Source: Stenopsyche tienmushanensis
Taxonomy: Eukaryota > Arthropoda > Insecta > Trichoptera > Stenopsychidae
Assembly (NCBI GenBank): GCA_008973525.1
Contig: WACJ01000101.1
Coordinates: 682,001-746,000, forward strand
Length of the DNA: 64,000 bases
Direction: 5' to 3'
Under the pieces are notes generated by a model, which saw only the letters and a list, made by a program, of their open reading frames with translations, had not been told where the DNA came from and made no database searches. The translations under genes were made by a program, and so were the position numbers. This document shows positions 36,201 through 45,454 of this stretch, piece by piece (the stretch's first letter is position 1; each line of letters begins with the position of its first letter).

Positions 36201-38344
36201 ATGTCTTACAAATACGCGTTTAAATACACAATTCAAATATAATTTTTATACGAAACGATTAACTGATTGTATGTTGTCCTTATGATGTGTTTACATGCCA
36301 TTTAATCGCTGAGAACCGCTGTTATATTCAGATAAATCTATGCAATGAACTCTTATGCAGGCATTATTGAAATTTCGTTTCAATCATTTGGCTGGTTTAG
36401 GAATTATATAAATTTTACTAAATACTTTAATGAATTTGTGCGAAATTGCCCAGACTGTAAAATGTTAATATACGCAATTTTAGCGTGAATAGTGCACATT
36501 TTTATATGCGTCACACAATGCATCAAAATGCATACATTTCGCAATGATATGATAATGATCAATTAAATTTGCGCGAAAATTATATCAGCGGAAAAACAAC
36601 TTAATATTGATTTTCAAAATATATTTTAAAAAAAATGGTGTTTTTGCCCAAAATTATCGCTAATCGTGATCAAAAGACAATTCATCATCGTGCCGAATTT
36701 GATTAATCCTGTAATTTAATTGACATCTCGCCTACAAATTTCCAAAAGATGGATCGGTACTATTGACGGAATGTATTTTTCAATTATAAAATATGCGATA
36801 AATTATCAATTTGTTCGCGAAAAACCGCAAGCGGTGAATCAATAGAGGCTTCGAGGGGCGTATAAGTTTTTTCAAGGCGATCTAATGCAATTAAGTCGGC
36901 ATTTAATGATAATTAAAACTCTCTAATTCGGTCAAAAATCCAAGATAAGAACACAATGTGGAAATTGTGTCACTGTCGAAAATATCGATGCAAATAAATG
37001 TAATCCAATTGTGACGCCCATATTTTAACACCGCATAATGCATACGCATTGCTTTGTTTTTCAGATGATATAAGCCATTTTGTTTTGGTAGATGGTTGTA
37101 CAATTACAATCATGGACAGACATATTGCAACAATTTTACTGAATGGAAAAATGCGGGTCTATAAAAATAAGGCAATTTCGAACCACAAGGATTGAATTTT
37201 CGCCTTTTTAAGCCATTTTCATGCATAACTCACCGGTGTGTCGATATGTGTTCCGCAGAAAAATAAATAGTTTTGAATGCCTAAAAATTATTGAACCTTA
37301 TCCTGAACAAGAAATGCTCAAAACCCGTAAATGATCCCGCAGGAAATTCAGACAATAAAATACAGAAGTCGAACAAATTCTTATGCAATTTCTAATGCCT
37401 CTAAATTCGCTGACAGTTATAAAGTGAAACATTCAGAGATCAAACTCGATTTGGACGAAGCCAAAAATATGTAATTTCGTCGAACATAATCCCGATGCAA
37501 TGCACTGGAGGGCGATAAAAAAAAGGATGCAAGCGATTTCGGCGTAACGTTGATAAACCAAAATCGGAATTATTTTCGATCCAAATGATTGGTTTGACGC
37601 AGCGAGGAAGGATTAACAGATTTATCAAACGATCGAGATGATGTTGAATGTTTTTTATTTGTAAACATATGACGTTGTACTATTGATTCGGCTTGTATCG
37701 CATTGCCTATTATGTCAGATTCAATCCTGAAGGCTCTGAATAAGCAGGAAAATCAATTTGGAATCAAGGCAGATTTAATGCAACGACATACTTGCCGAAA
37801 TATTTTTGCCAGGTTGTTTTTGTACATTTCAAACATTCTGCAACGAAGCACGGGGACGATACGAAGAAGACTGAACGAAAGACTTTCCATCGTCCAAATA
37901 TCACGATGATTAAATCGCAAAATCCGTCCAATTGAGGCTAAATATTCGCCAATTTGATTAGCACTTTGATCCAATGGAAATCGCAAGAAAGTGACATTAT
38001 TTTAAAGCGAAATCGATCTTCGACCTCAAGGCACAAAATACGTTTTAATTGGTACATTTTATAGATCATCCAAAATGCCTAAATTTATGTACGATTTTCG
38101 CGCGCTTTTATTAGAGATTTGATCCGTGGATCGACTCGATATGACAATATCCAATAAATGTAGCGAAAGACTCACCTTTGGTTCGCTTTGGCACCTGCAA
38201 ATAAAAAAATGGAAAAATCAATACAATGGCGCGAATAAATTGATAAATTCATAGATTTTGCGTTGAAAAATTAGGAATTTAAAAATCCCTATGGTGTTAA
38301 TTGTCAATGGATATTACATACATTTTGAAGATTGTGAGCTTCAT
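6077..38344 (-). CDS. Aquaporin, entomoglyceroporin-like (8 coding exons)
   Basis: Membrane channel of the MIP/aquaporin family, predicted to pass glycerol, urea or water. Spliced minus-strand exons are 38322-38344, 38176-38194, 31782-31824, 10028-10200, 6732-6956, 6458-6595, 6295-6375 and 6077-6220, giving about 281 aa, a normal length for the family. All junctions are GT-AG and keep frame. Six hydrophobic helices are visible. The loop B motif HINPS (residues 95-99) replaces the usual NPA; loop E is MNPARS (215-220). Aligned on human AQP1, the aromatic/arginine filter is F77, A204, A213, R219. Ala at the helix-5 position that is His in water channels is the known entomoglyceroporin mark. Mercury-site Cys is absent. 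Start choice is the least certain part: ATG at 38344 (Kozak-like ACAATGA), 31815 or the MM pair near 10191 are alternatives, giving about 281, 264 or 259 aa or fewer. Family assignment is very sure; the Eglp subclass is inferred from the filter. Confidence 0.9.
6295..6375 (-). CDS. Aquaporin exon 7 (loop E)
   Basis: Twenty-seven codons in phase 0 carrying the second pore box. It reads [15 protein letters not shown], including the conserved filter Arg (R219), and runs into the start of helix 6. Donor is TGG|GTAAAA. Confidence 0.95.
6458..6595 (-). CDS. Aquaporin exon 6 (helices 4-5)
   Basis: Forty-six codons in phase 0. Helix 4 begins [15 protein letters not shown]. Helix 5, [11 protein letters not shown], aligns without gaps to the AQP1 segment that carries His180; here that position is Ala (residue 204). 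Confidence 0.95.
6732..6956 (-). CDS. Aquaporin exon 5 (loop B and helix 3)
   Basis: Seventy-five codons, phase 0 at both ends, between a CTTTCAG acceptor and a GTATG donor. It holds the first half-helix motif as SGAHINPS, with Ser replacing the third residue of the NPA box, then helix 3 (YFISQCVGA, a strong MIP signature) and the extracellular loop with a possible N-glycosylation site NST. Confidence 0.95.
8308..8379 (+). pseudogene. LINE reverse transcriptase remnant
   Basis: A 23-codon open stretch reads [18 protein letters not shown], the classic non-LTR motif around the first catalytic Asp (DFEKAFD.V.H..L). Stops before and after; degraded RT-like sequence continues to about 8510. Confidence 0.6.
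8604..8794. mobile_element. hAT MITE, 191 bp
   Basis: Ends CAGTGGCGGATTTA and, inverted, CAGCAACGGACTTAG. Flanking 8-mers GATACATA and ATTACATA match at the last six positions, as expected for an aged hAT target duplication. A related end lies at 48066-48111 and an inverted piece at 9195-9227. Confidence 0.6.
9195..9227. repeat. Inverted fragment of the 8604 MITE
   Basis: Positions 9200-9227 are an exact reverse complement of 8742-8769 (28 bp), preceded by CAGTAG, a decayed element end. It is a truncated second insertion of the same family. Confidence 0.7.
9260..9440. repeat. Dispersed repeat family, member 1
   Basis: CCCTCGATATGCGCGTTTTC, a CATTACGATTTCGCTATTGC-like part and GGGCAGAGAACGGCCTA recur at 10635-10740. 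The AAAACTTTTTGAGGTCCCTA part recurs at 27865-27900. Confidence 0.5.
10028..10200 (-). CDS. Aquaporin exon 4 (helices 1-2)
   Basis: Encodes the first transmembrane helix (start of the MIP fold, [13 protein letters not shown]) and helix 2 with filter residue F77. It ends at Q86 on a CAG|GTCAGC donor. The acceptor is a tandem CAGTTGCAG: using the first AG (exon from 10200) adds Val-Ala relative to the second (exon from 10194), and both keep frame. Confidence 0.9.
10630..10740. repeat. Dispersed repeat family, member 2
   Basis: GCCTCGATATACGCAGTGTC, then CAATTTCTCTATTACGCG and GGGCAGGGAACATCCTA parallel 9280-9350. Confidence 0.5.
11563..12098 (-). mobile_element. Tc-like element copy A (DDE_3-type, degraded)
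   Basis: About 535 bp. Terminal repeat consensus AGGGTCTTTCAATAAGGACG is seen at both ends in decayed form (CTTACAAATAAGGACGCTCG and, inverted, GATCTTTCAATGGGGACGCTC). The minus strand carries scraps of a DDE transposase related to the other copies. Non-autonomous. Confidence 0.65.
13662..13702. repeat. TTAA/CACCGGTG palindrome relative of 60351
   Basis: TTAACCATTTAAACGCCAGT followed by GACTCACCGGTGAGTCGC. The left arm and core match the 60351 element; the right arm is lost. Confidence 0.45.
14107..14154. repeat. Near-identical 48-bp repeat, copy 1
   Basis: TCTGAACCCCGTATCTATTA followed by TATTTCATATCGATATTC; a few differences from 28783-28830. Ends CATTATTAG in both. A CAGTGGCGTAAC element end lies 140 bp to the right (inverted, near 14281-14292). 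Confidence 0.7.
14408..14470. repeat. Paired AATCCCGGGATT palindromes
   Basis: The 12-bp palindrome AATCCCGGGATT occurs twice about 40 bp apart, each next to TTCTAG or TTCTCTAG. Resembles subterminal repeats of a transposon, but no element boundaries are seen. Confidence 0.5.
16993..17770 (-). mobile_element. hAT element relic
   Basis: Starts with TAGGGGTCCC, a usual hAT end, followed by clustered ATTCGAATATTCG palindromes at 17005-17090; similar motifs recur at 17650-17740. They bracket a hAT transposase C-terminal fragment (17385-17477). A matching right terminal repeat is not visible, so the right limit is approximate. Confidence 0.5.
17385..17477 (-). pseudogene. hAT transposase C-terminal dimerisation motif
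   Basis: Thirty codons read [20 protein letters not shown] followed by [10 protein letters not shown] and a stop. The ERVFSTAG box is diagnostic of the hAT C-terminal dimerisation (hATC) domain. Upstream coding is frame-broken. Confidence 0.7.
19095..20022. mobile_element. TTAA-flanked fold-back element inside Tc copy B
   Basis: A 920-bp insertion bounded by TTAA on both sides. Perfect terminal inverted repeats GGCGTCTTCTCACTTTA start at 19099 and end at 20018. Removing it restores the Tc-like sequence GGCATTAAGTATG. Plus-strand fragments read [18 protein letters not shown] (19341 on) and, after a frameshift, [11 protein letters not shown] (from 19411); these resemble insect proteins annotated with a Mutator-like transposase domain, from memory. 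The distal half contains an inverted copy of the proximal coding part. TTAA duplication is piggyBac-like and unusual for that coding resemblance, so the class is uncertain. Confidence 0.8.
19579..19733. repeat. Inverted repeat with 26-bp perfect arms
   Basis: Arms 19579-19604 and 19708-19733 are exact reverse complements. Similarity continues outward to about 19493 and 19820, where both arms encode the same peptide region ending near a TGGCTTGTTGATG motif. A transcript could form a long hairpin. Confidence 0.85.
20690..20890. repeat. Dispersed repeat pair, member 1
   Basis: Shares GCATAAACATAAACAACACA, CTTGAAATCGATT, TCGATAAATTTGAGTTA, ACAATCGTAAGATGTACGCA and ATCATTGGAATTTG with 30240-30485, same orientation. 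No coding signal recognised. Confidence 0.7.
24336..24392. repeat. Hairpin repeat, copy 1
   Basis: GATCGCGAGGTGCTCATTCG, then CGGTCCGAAAAGCGGACCG, a perfect 7-bp stem with a short loop. Same unit at 27285-27341 and, partly, 46079-46110. Confidence 0.7.
24441..24460. repeat. Extra mariner terminal repeat
   Basis: TACGAGGGTCATCTAGTAAG lies 286 bp left of the 24727 element and matches its end at 17 of 20 positions; probably a second, mostly deleted copy. Confidence 0.6.
24727..25456 (-). mobile_element. mariner element, internally deleted, 730 bp
   Basis: Terminal repeats TACGAGGGTCATCCAGAAAG at the left and, inverted, TACGAGGATCATCTTGAAAG at the right. The minus strand encodes an N-terminal transposase piece (25001-25369) and, after a deletion, the catalytic block [14 protein letters not shown] near 24850-24900. 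Confidence 0.8.
25001..25369 (-). pseudogene. mariner transposase N-terminus
   Basis: A 122-aa open frame whose likely start is an internal Met ([20 protein letters not shown]). It has the helix-turn-helix region with [15 protein letters not shown] and the basic [11 protein letters not shown] motif. Truncated before the catalytic domain. Confidence 0.75.
25620..25924 (-). pseudogene. Second mariner lineage, N-terminal fragment
   Basis: Minus-strand reading gives [20 protein letters not shown] then [11 protein letters not shown]. After frameshifts come [18 protein letters not shown] and LSNFDND. This follows the order of a mariner N-terminus (HIRHILL...VYGE...WF.KF...L.DEPRSGRP), but it is a different lineage from 24727. 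Confidence 0.6.
26915..27012. repeat. Inverted dispersed repeat pair, member 1
   Basis: AATGCGGCAGGGAAACTACC, a GAGATATCAGTTTAATAATA-like block, and CATGTTGCAGAGAGACA match the reverse complement of 42855-42960. Confidence 0.6.
27285..27341. repeat. Hairpin repeat, copy 2
   Basis: GATCGCGAGGTGCTTATTCA, then CGGTCCGAAAAGCGGACCG and ATTGAACATACA. Confidence 0.7.
27730..27910. repeat. Dispersed repeat family, member 3 (diverged)
   Basis: Ends with TCAAAAACTTTTTAAGACCT followed by CCTGAATATTTGAGG, paralleling 9405-9445. The front part is only weakly similar. Confidence 0.35.
28675..28735. repeat. mariner lineage 3 left end only
   Basis: AGTCGCAAAAGTACCCGACT followed by TAGCGTATAGATGGCGGTTG matches the lineage end. 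The remaining element is absent. It lies about 130 bp from a CAGAGCCGTAAC repeat end. Confidence 0.6.
28783..28830. repeat. Near-identical 48-bp repeat, copy 2
   Basis: TCCGAACCCCGTGTCTATTA, same orientation as 14107-14154. It sits just right of the isolated mariner end at 28675. Confidence 0.7.
30240..30485. repeat. Dispersed repeat pair, member 2
   Basis: Partner of 20690-20890. Slightly longer because of an insert around 30380-30430 containing a repeated TCTCTGT motif. Confidence 0.7.
31782..31824 (-). CDS. Aquaporin exon 3
   Basis: Forty-three bases with a TATTTCAG acceptor and a GTAAGT donor. It encodes [14 protein letters not shown], hydrophilic and consistent with a cytoplasmic N-terminal tail, and ends one base into a codon that the next exon completes. 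The internal ATG at 31815 is a plausible alternative start. Confidence 0.65.
34990..35400 (+). pseudogene. piggyBac-type transposase C-terminal fragment
   Basis: Plus-strand frames give [31 protein letters not shown] (the family's WKDKR.V..LST box) and, after a stop and frame change, a Cys-rich end: CMVCSHCNI...[30 protein letters not shown]. This matches the C-terminal zinc-binding domain of PGBD/piggyBac transposases. A TTAACCC...TCCAATGTC signature lies about 310 bp upstream at 34678. Catalytic region not found. Confidence 0.75.
35600..35790 (+). mobile_element. Tc-like element copy F (one end only)
   Basis: Ends CGTCTTAATTGAAAGACCCT, the family terminal repeat. It contains CTTAATGCCATAAAATATTC, the reverse of the signature seen in copies A, B and E. 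Similarity is lost near 35600, next to the piggyBac relic. Confidence 0.6.
38176..38194 (-). CDS. Aquaporin exon 2, 19-nt microexon
   Basis: Nineteen bases between a TTTGCAG acceptor and a perfect GTGAGT donor. In the frame set by the downstream exons it encodes CQSEPK after completing the split Met codon. Its length alone would be unremarkable, but both splice signals are strong and the frame holds on each side. Confidence 0.5.
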
Positions 38345-38407
38345 TGTGATTGTTCTTCGTTGGGTATTTTTCCAGTGGATATCTCCTCAGCCTCTTGTCT
38401 CTCTGGC
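38322..38407 (-). CDS. Aquaporin exon 1, 5' UTR plus first 7 codons
   Basis: Predicted exon bounded by a pyrimidine-rich acceptor ending ACAG at 38408 and a GTATGT donor. The ATG at 38344-38342 opens MKLTIFK, and the last two bases join exon 2 to finish a Met codon. The upstream part (38345-38407) would be 5' UTR. In another frame this stretch reads as an acidic peptide ending in a TGA that overlaps the ATG, so it could instead belong to another transcript. Support comes from splice signals and frame continuity only. Confidence 0.45.
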
Positions 38408-39599
38408 CTGTTTGTAAAATAAAGCATAAATCAAATTATGCTCACAAGGATTATGCTTGATTTTCTTATCATTTTTTTAAAGCGAGCGTCTTTGTATACT
38501 TCAGCAAAGATACGCCTTTATAAATCACATTATTAAATAGTCAAATAGTAAAAAATGATAAGAACACCAAATATGGACATGGCATTCTTGAAAAAAAATC
38601 GTTTTAATTCCACTTTTCAATTTTTTCAATCGAATTATGCGCTAAGGGTCGTAAGATCCAAGGGTCAACTTACAATTTCAAAATATTATTTTTTGTGGTA
38701 CTGCTGCCGATGATGTGAATTGATCAAGTCCAATTGCTTGATAGTCGATGTCAAAAGCTTTTTATAAAGTGAGGTGCGATCGCAAAATACAAAGAGCTAC
38801 ACTCTTGCATAAAATATCACAACTCACATGATTTTTTTGTTGATAAAAGCCCGCAGCGATTTTGGTTGACGTTGAAATGTCTTTAAATCTAATCGAACAT
38901 GATGCAGCCCTTATTAGCACCCTATAGCAGTTTAATATCTTTAATTCTTATAATTGAGGAACGAGCAAAATGATTTGATCGGTTAAATGCCACAAGCGTC
39001 TATAGACGCATCCTTACAGGCCATATAGCTGCAAACGTTGCGCGATAAAAGTGAAACTTTTTAGCTCCTGGGAAGTTAATTGAAATATGAAGCTATGTTT
39101 GTATAATATATAAAAATGTACACAAATACACGAGGGAGAGAATATAAGTGATTATCTCTTTCTATCGACGCTTGTCGCTTGGTGTTTCAATTTTCGTCTC
39201 GTACAAACCCAATTTGCCCTAACACGCCTATATGAATCGATTTTTCAGAAAAAATGTATTTAAAAATGTTTAGGAACCCTTTAATTGTGTGTAATATATA
39301 TTGGTTATTTATTTGTTAAGTATGAAAATATAAAAAAATAGATTTTTTCCCTACTTGGCATCGATTTAAATCCATCAAAATTGATGGAGGATTTAATAAA
39401 TCCATGATTTAGACTGGAATCGATGATATAAACATTGATGCAAGTATTCGAAATAATTAAATCCATGATCGAATGCTGCTTTGGAATGTTGAAAATATTA
39501 ACCGGGGCTTCAAACCGGAATTGGACTGAAATCGACAACCGATAAAACCGTTATTTTTTCGAGAACTGAAGCAATTAGAAAATAAGGGTATGATAGACT

Positions 39600-40436
39600 G
39601 GGATTCTAAGTTTTAAATTTATTTCCTTGTGTTATGTATTCCAAACTGGGACGTTGATTGGTTTTCTTTTTTGAAGATAATCAATCAAAATTATTCCAGG
39701 CGCATCCGAAAAAACTGACGCCATGCCTGCAGATGGAATTGTCTTCGTCTTCTTTGGAGCCAATTCTCCCCTTTCAGTCCAGTATTTTGACTGTTCCTTT
39801 AACTTAGATGTGAAATGATGGAGCCATGTTTCATCCATGGTTATGAATCGACGCAAAAACTCGGCTTTATTGTTGTGAAACATTGCCAAACACTCAATTG
39901 AAAAATCCACACGGCGTTGCTTTTGTTCCATTATGAGCAAATGCAGCACCCATCTTGCGCACAGCTTTTTCGTATCCAAATTTTCGATCAATATGCGATG
40001 TACAGCACATTTTGAAATAGCTAAAATGTCTACTGCACGCACACTTTTAGTCGATGATCATCAATACATTTTGTTGATTTTCTTCACCATTTTCGGCGTG
40101 GTCACTTTATTTGGTCGACCACTACGAGAATCACATTGGCAGCTCGTGTGGCATCGTTTAAATTCTGCCAATCAATATTTTACTGTTGTAAACGATAGAG
40201 CAGACTCCTCTTGAGTAGAGTCTAGCTTGGATTTAATGTTGGTCGGACTGAGGCCTTTCAAATAAAAGTATTGTATCACATAACGACGACCAATTTTATC
40301 CATACTTACAAATTCGCCGAGAACGTTCATTATTGATGGCTGCCAAACCAATACTAAACGACATCAGCGTTTTCAAACTTAAAAATTTTTAAACAACAAC
40401 CGCCATTTATTCGTCAGGTCGGATACTTCTGGGTCT
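39600..40436 (-). mobile_element. mariner lineage 3 copy, 3' truncated
   Basis: The right end inverted reads AGACCCAGAAGTATCCGACC, the lineage terminal repeat. The minus strand encodes most of a transposase: ILAISKCAVHRILIENLD, CARWVLHLLIMEQKQRR, then FITMDETWLHHF (first catalytic Asp). It is interrupted by frameshifts; the third-Asp region is missing. Confidence 0.8.
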
Positions 40437-41227
40437 AATCCCATATGTGTCGCCTATGTGATAGCTCTAAAATTGTAAACATTATCTTGAAATTAAGTCC
40501 GAATTTAAACCTTTAAAATTTGCTAATTATCTTTGATCATTTAATTAAAGCGAAGATTATTGCAAATCTCCATAGTTAACAACATGCTTGATAAAATTGA
40601 TTGATTTTTAAAATCTGTGTATATTCAGTTAATACACATATTTTCACAAATTCAGTCAGGTTTTATAATTAAAAGAACACCTTATCAAACTGCTTTGATA
40701 AAAAAATTAATATGTGCAATCAGTATCTAGAAAATCTTTTCAGTTATCATTTCATTGGATGTTTAGTTTTTTTTTTTGAGAGTTGTGCTATGAATGTTCC
40801 CGGCTGGATAAATATATCCTTCCCTGGATAAATATTCGATTTGATCCTGAACGCTGATGATTATTTGTGATGTTATTTATTGAATTTTCGAAATGAAGGT
40901 TCATCGTAATGTCGCACATCTACAAGAGAGCAAACTACGCACATCTCAGACGTGTCATATTTCATCATTATCTGAGTGCAGATATACTATTGTCAAAGAA
41001 TAAAACCCTCGACTGAGTTTATTTGAACATCATATTTGTTTTTTTTTTTGCCAAGGCTCTTAATTGAATCATAAATGGGAAAAAAATCGAGATGGTGAAC
41101 CAAAAAGTGTATAATTTCATAGCGCTATTGAAATGTTCGAATGTGATCGATCTGTATTGAAAAAAATCTTTGAAAGAGATTATCATAGGTGAGTTTTTTT
41201 AATCATGAATTTATTTTTTTAATATAT

Positions 41228-42320
41228 GATGGTCATCAAGAAAATAAGGTTACAACATTGAAATTCACAGTCTTTTGGATTCTAGGGAGTAGTGACATTC
41301 ATCACCCGTTACGATAGAGTCCAGAAAAGTCTTTCTTCCCTCCTGTGCAAAACGATTCAAAAAGTAACACGATTTTGACGGTGCCCCGGTGTGAGCATTT
41401 TGGTGCACCATTACCACAGAAGTAATAATTCTAAAAATATCGTTTGAAATTTGAAAGATTTATCTTGGCTAATTAGGAATAATAGAAAGAATGAATTTTA
41501 TTTTTCTTTCCGATAATGAATACATTTATTGCAATTGAATGATATATAAGGGAAAAGTATAAATTATATTTATTTTATTTTGTTGGTTTTATTATAAATA
41601 TGAACAAACATACCAATATTGATTTTTATGTATAAGATACTGTAAGTTAATTATGCTATGCCTATATTATTTAAGAAAGTGCAAACAATAAGTGAGCAAA
41701 GTTTTATCGCAATCAAATGAACGGTATGACAGCGCATACAATACGAACAAACAAATTTTTATTTTTGCATATTAGACTATGCCTATGTTACTCACGCAAT
41801 CTTTAGCAATAAGTGGACGAAGTTTTAATGCAATCTGTTGAACGGTATGGCAGCGCATAACATACGAACAAACAAATATTCATTTTTATATATAAGATCA
41901 CCAAGAAGACTTCGAGAAATCTCAAGAAATTCTTCGTGAAGATCGTCAAGCATCACACGGTGTTCTTTAATTTTTTGTACAAGTTCGCCAGAAATCACTG
42001 ATGATCTCCCACTCCTTGCCTCGTCATCAGTACGGCCGTATCTGGACAACCTAACCCACTTCGTGAGATGTTATCGACTCAATACATCACTACCATAAAC
42101 TTCCTCGAGCTTCCTATGGATATTCGTGATGGTAATGTTCTGCAAAGTCAAAAGACGGATGACTGCGTAGATATCGCAAGGACGAGAGGTGGCAGGAGCG
42201 CGCGACGACCTTTTCATCGAAAGAATTTACTGTAACTGAATAAAATGGCCGACAAACATACACGACTAAACAAACTGACCGTTTGGATCTCCCCTACACG
42301 CCAGATGCGCCAACTTCGAA
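41228..42320 (-). mobile_element. mariner copy 2 of the 24727 family
   Basis: Shows GATGGTCATCAAGAAAATAA at the left, the catalytic stretch near 41270-41400 and the N-terminal SRYGRTDDEARSGRSSVISG region near 41950-42050. All parts are collinear with 24727-25456 but interrupted by 41405-41885, which holds a tandem duplication. Strongly degraded. Confidence 0.7.
41655..41898. repeat. Two-unit tandem repeat, about 120 bp period
   Basis: Both units contain CTATGCCTAT near the start, a run like GTTTTAATGCAATC, GAACGGTATG and AGCGCATA, then ATACGAACAAACAAAT. They differ at scattered positions, so the duplication is not recent. Inside the mariner copy 2 interruption. Confidence 0.7.
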
Positions 42321-42854
42321 ACAAAAAAAATCTCTTTGCTTCAGGAGCCCAAATCTTAAAATGTGGCAGGGAAAGTTCCTTATTTAAAACGTGCGCCCTG
42401 GAACGAAAACTATTCTGAAAAAAATAAGATGGCACTCTTTCGAAAGAACAGAACTTGACGTTTTATACAGTTTTAGTAAAAATTATGCAGTTTATGCGTA
42501 CATTCGCCTTAGAGGCGTAATTTTCAAACAGTTGTCGTGTTCCTGGTCGGAAATCGATTCTATTAGGATAAACAGATTGAGGAAAACCGGTGATGTACAG
42601 TAAAAAACACTTAAAATTTCAAGGACCACCAGGACACCTGAAAACATCGAGCAGATTAGGTAATCAATTTTGCGATATCCTAGGCGATTTACATAAGGAG
42701 GATCTTCCTGATTGATTAATGTTTTCTACCTAAGCTTGAAAAAATATGCTGGAAAGAGCGAAGAGTAGCTTCAAAACTCGACTATCTCAATGCATTAACC
42801 AGACCGAAGACAACCTTAATGATATCATTTTTAAAACATAATAAATAAAAACTT

Positions 42855-42960
42855 TAAATGTCTCTCTGTAACATGGAATATATAATTAAACTGCTATCTC
42901 CTATACTGTTTATGTTGTTCAATTTAAAAATACGGTAGTTTCCCTGCCGCATCCCGCACT
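42855..42960. repeat. Inverted dispersed repeat pair, member 2
   Basis: Reverse complement begins GGGATGCGGCAGGGAAACTA and matches 26915-27012 over about 95 bp. Confidence 0.6.
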
Positions 42961-43469
42961 TACGAACTGTGAACACTGTTTAGAATAGATTATTTTATCC
43001 GTTGTTATCATCAGTCTACAATAATAAATTTAGCACGTTTCGACGTTCGCCGTTTACCGCAGATCGATCATCACTATTCTAAACACAATACTATAATTAA
43101 CATCCAACCTTATATGACCAAACTCGGACAGGTCACTACTAAGAATGACTGGCTTATACAGGATAATCTGACGCATGTGAATATTCTACAAAATATTATC
43201 CGCGTGTATAAATACGAGTTTTCGTATGAAATATCCGCAATAGTGAGACATAAGGATAAAGCCGCAACGAATACGAATTATAAAAAATGGTTGTGATGCA
43301 TAAACACGTTTACAACGTGATTGAAATATTAACCTTCATTTTAAAAAACTGGGATGTTCTAAGCCTACATGCCGCGTAATAGTGAAATCATAATAGAAAC
43401 TGCGCATATCGAGGACCGAAAGTTAAAATTTGATATCGTAAAATCCCTAGGTTTGGAATGGGGTCCGCG

Positions 43470-43856
43470 GACTACATAAGTTAGTAGTGTGAGATATCCA
43501 ATATTTTATTCAAAAGCATATTTGATGGCATCAAGTATGGAATCTGTATGGCATCTGCCGTATAAATTTGGCTGAATTTGCTGGATGGCGTTTGTTATGT
43601 TGACTTTGAGGATATCAATTGTTTGCGGTTTATACGCATTTGAGACAGCTGCAAAGAAAGAAGTCCAAAGGTGTTACATCGAACGATCTCGGTAGTATGT
43701 CCTCAAATCGCTCATGCAGAATGGCCATCATCGCATGCGTAGCGTATAGTGATTTGCCATATACTATTGAATAATTTATAATAAATTTGATAGATGTCGC
43801 TTTAACAAAATGACCGCCAAGACCTAACAAATTTTGAGCGTCCTTATTAAAAGACA
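43470..43856 (-). mobile_element. Tc-like element copy C (deleted)
   Basis: Shares GTGTGAGATATCCA, the GATGGCATCAAGTATGG region and the distal end CTAACAAATTTTGAGCGTCC followed by TTATT with other copies. The minus-strand peptide AMMAILHERFEDILPRS plus TPLDFFLCSCLK matches the DDE domain up to the third acidic site, in frame-broken form. The 5' terminal repeat is not recognisable. Confidence 0.65.
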
Positions 43857-45454
43857 GAGACACAGACAAAGACATTGAAGAAGAATTTAATCAGCGCATC
43901 TACAGAAGGGGCGCTATGCTAATTTTCATCGTGTGTTTTAAAAACTATTTAAAACGGATGTCTTAAAAAAATCGACATTTGATATGAAACACCCACAACA
44001 ATTTTGCACATCTCGATTGCTTTATAACAAGTCGCAAATGGACTCATGTCATCAATTTAGGGATATTTGATGTTATTGTCGATCCAATGGAGTATTTTGC
44101 TTAAGAATTTATTGCATTTAGGCAAGGCTAAATTATTTTATATCACGTTGGCGATCATTAAAGAGATTCCATTGGAATTATCTATTATAGGCCGATAATA
44201 TATCTAGATCTGGTTAATTCAGGTAATTATTTTGCTAATTCATCCCATAAATAAAAATAGGTATGCTTAGTGCGTTTTATGGCATTGTCAGGATCGATCA
44301 TTCGCTTTAGTGATTTATGAAGCGCATAAATATTATTGTCTCGCTTACTTTCATTGAAGATGTATGAAATTCGGCGTCGTACCTTTTGGGATTAATAGAA
44401 TCATGTTTGGCACTATTTTTGCGAATTAAGCTGATGTCATAGCAAATTTCGATAGATAATACGAATCAATCGGTTGATTCAAAATAGAATCAATCAATCA
44501 TTAAGAGCTTACGCTTATGAAATCTTTAGAGAAAATCAAGTAGAAGCTTAGTGCAAAAATGTATACATATATTGTTTTACAGCTTTTGTGGGCGGTTATT
44601 TATTTATCAGGATTTATCTGCAAATCTCTTAAAACCTGATTTAACATTTTTCCTTACTCTTGAATGAAGATAGTATGATGGATGCGTAAAAATTCTAAGT
44701 TGTATAACATATCTACGGACGTCCAAATCTATGGAACTATCTACATTGATACATATTAAAATTTTGGCACCAAACAAAACGAACGATAATAATCAGTTTA
44801 TTGTTTTATTGACGTAAAAACGTAAATTATACGAGCATAGGTTACGACCTGTCGAAAGTAACAGTATGTAATTGATAAATTATCCATCTTATCAAATTGC
44901 ACGCACACTCTTTAACTTCACAAATCATGTTACGTATGTCAATTATCGATTTATCTTATATGTATTCATAGTTTTTCTTATGTCGTTTTACAGTATGACA
45001 TTGTCGATCGCGATTCAATTAAAATATTCAGAAAATCTCTCCTGGAGCCGTAAATATAACTGTCAAAAGGATATCTATGTGTCAGATTTTATCTCGACAT
45101 GATTCCTTTGAACTTTTACAATGCAATAATTGCTATAATTAACAAAATATGCAGGCATGTAATAGTGTTAATCTGGTATTGTAAAAGCTATTTGATATTG
45201 CTGCAATCATGTGTCCATAAACAAAAAGGAATTTTCGCCAATTTTGAATGCCAATCGTGTCGTAAAATGGGTCAAATCACAAAATTGCCACCCGTCATAA
45301 ATCATTGACGCTTTAAGGATGTCATTTAAAATATACTGTAAATCATCAATGTTTGTCATGTATAAATAATTTATATAGAAATCGCCTCTCATGTTTCTTT
45401 CTGGATCAAGTAGGCGACATATATAATACAAATATTGAATAAATCTGAGAGTAC

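Larger units (their letters stand above)
31825..38175 (-). other. Aquaporin intron 2 (6.4 kb)
   Basis: Holds the piggyBac relic and Tc copy F. 31830-34670 and 35800-38170 are AT-rich, with only short frames and no recognised element. The frames at 37703-37986 on both strands are mutual shadows. Confidence 0.55.

Noticed and set aside
38345..38407. A last exon of another gene encoding an acidic peptide ending before the aquaporin ATG
   Set aside because: No upstream exons of such a gene were found. The exon fits better as 5' UTR joined in frame to the aquaporin microexon.
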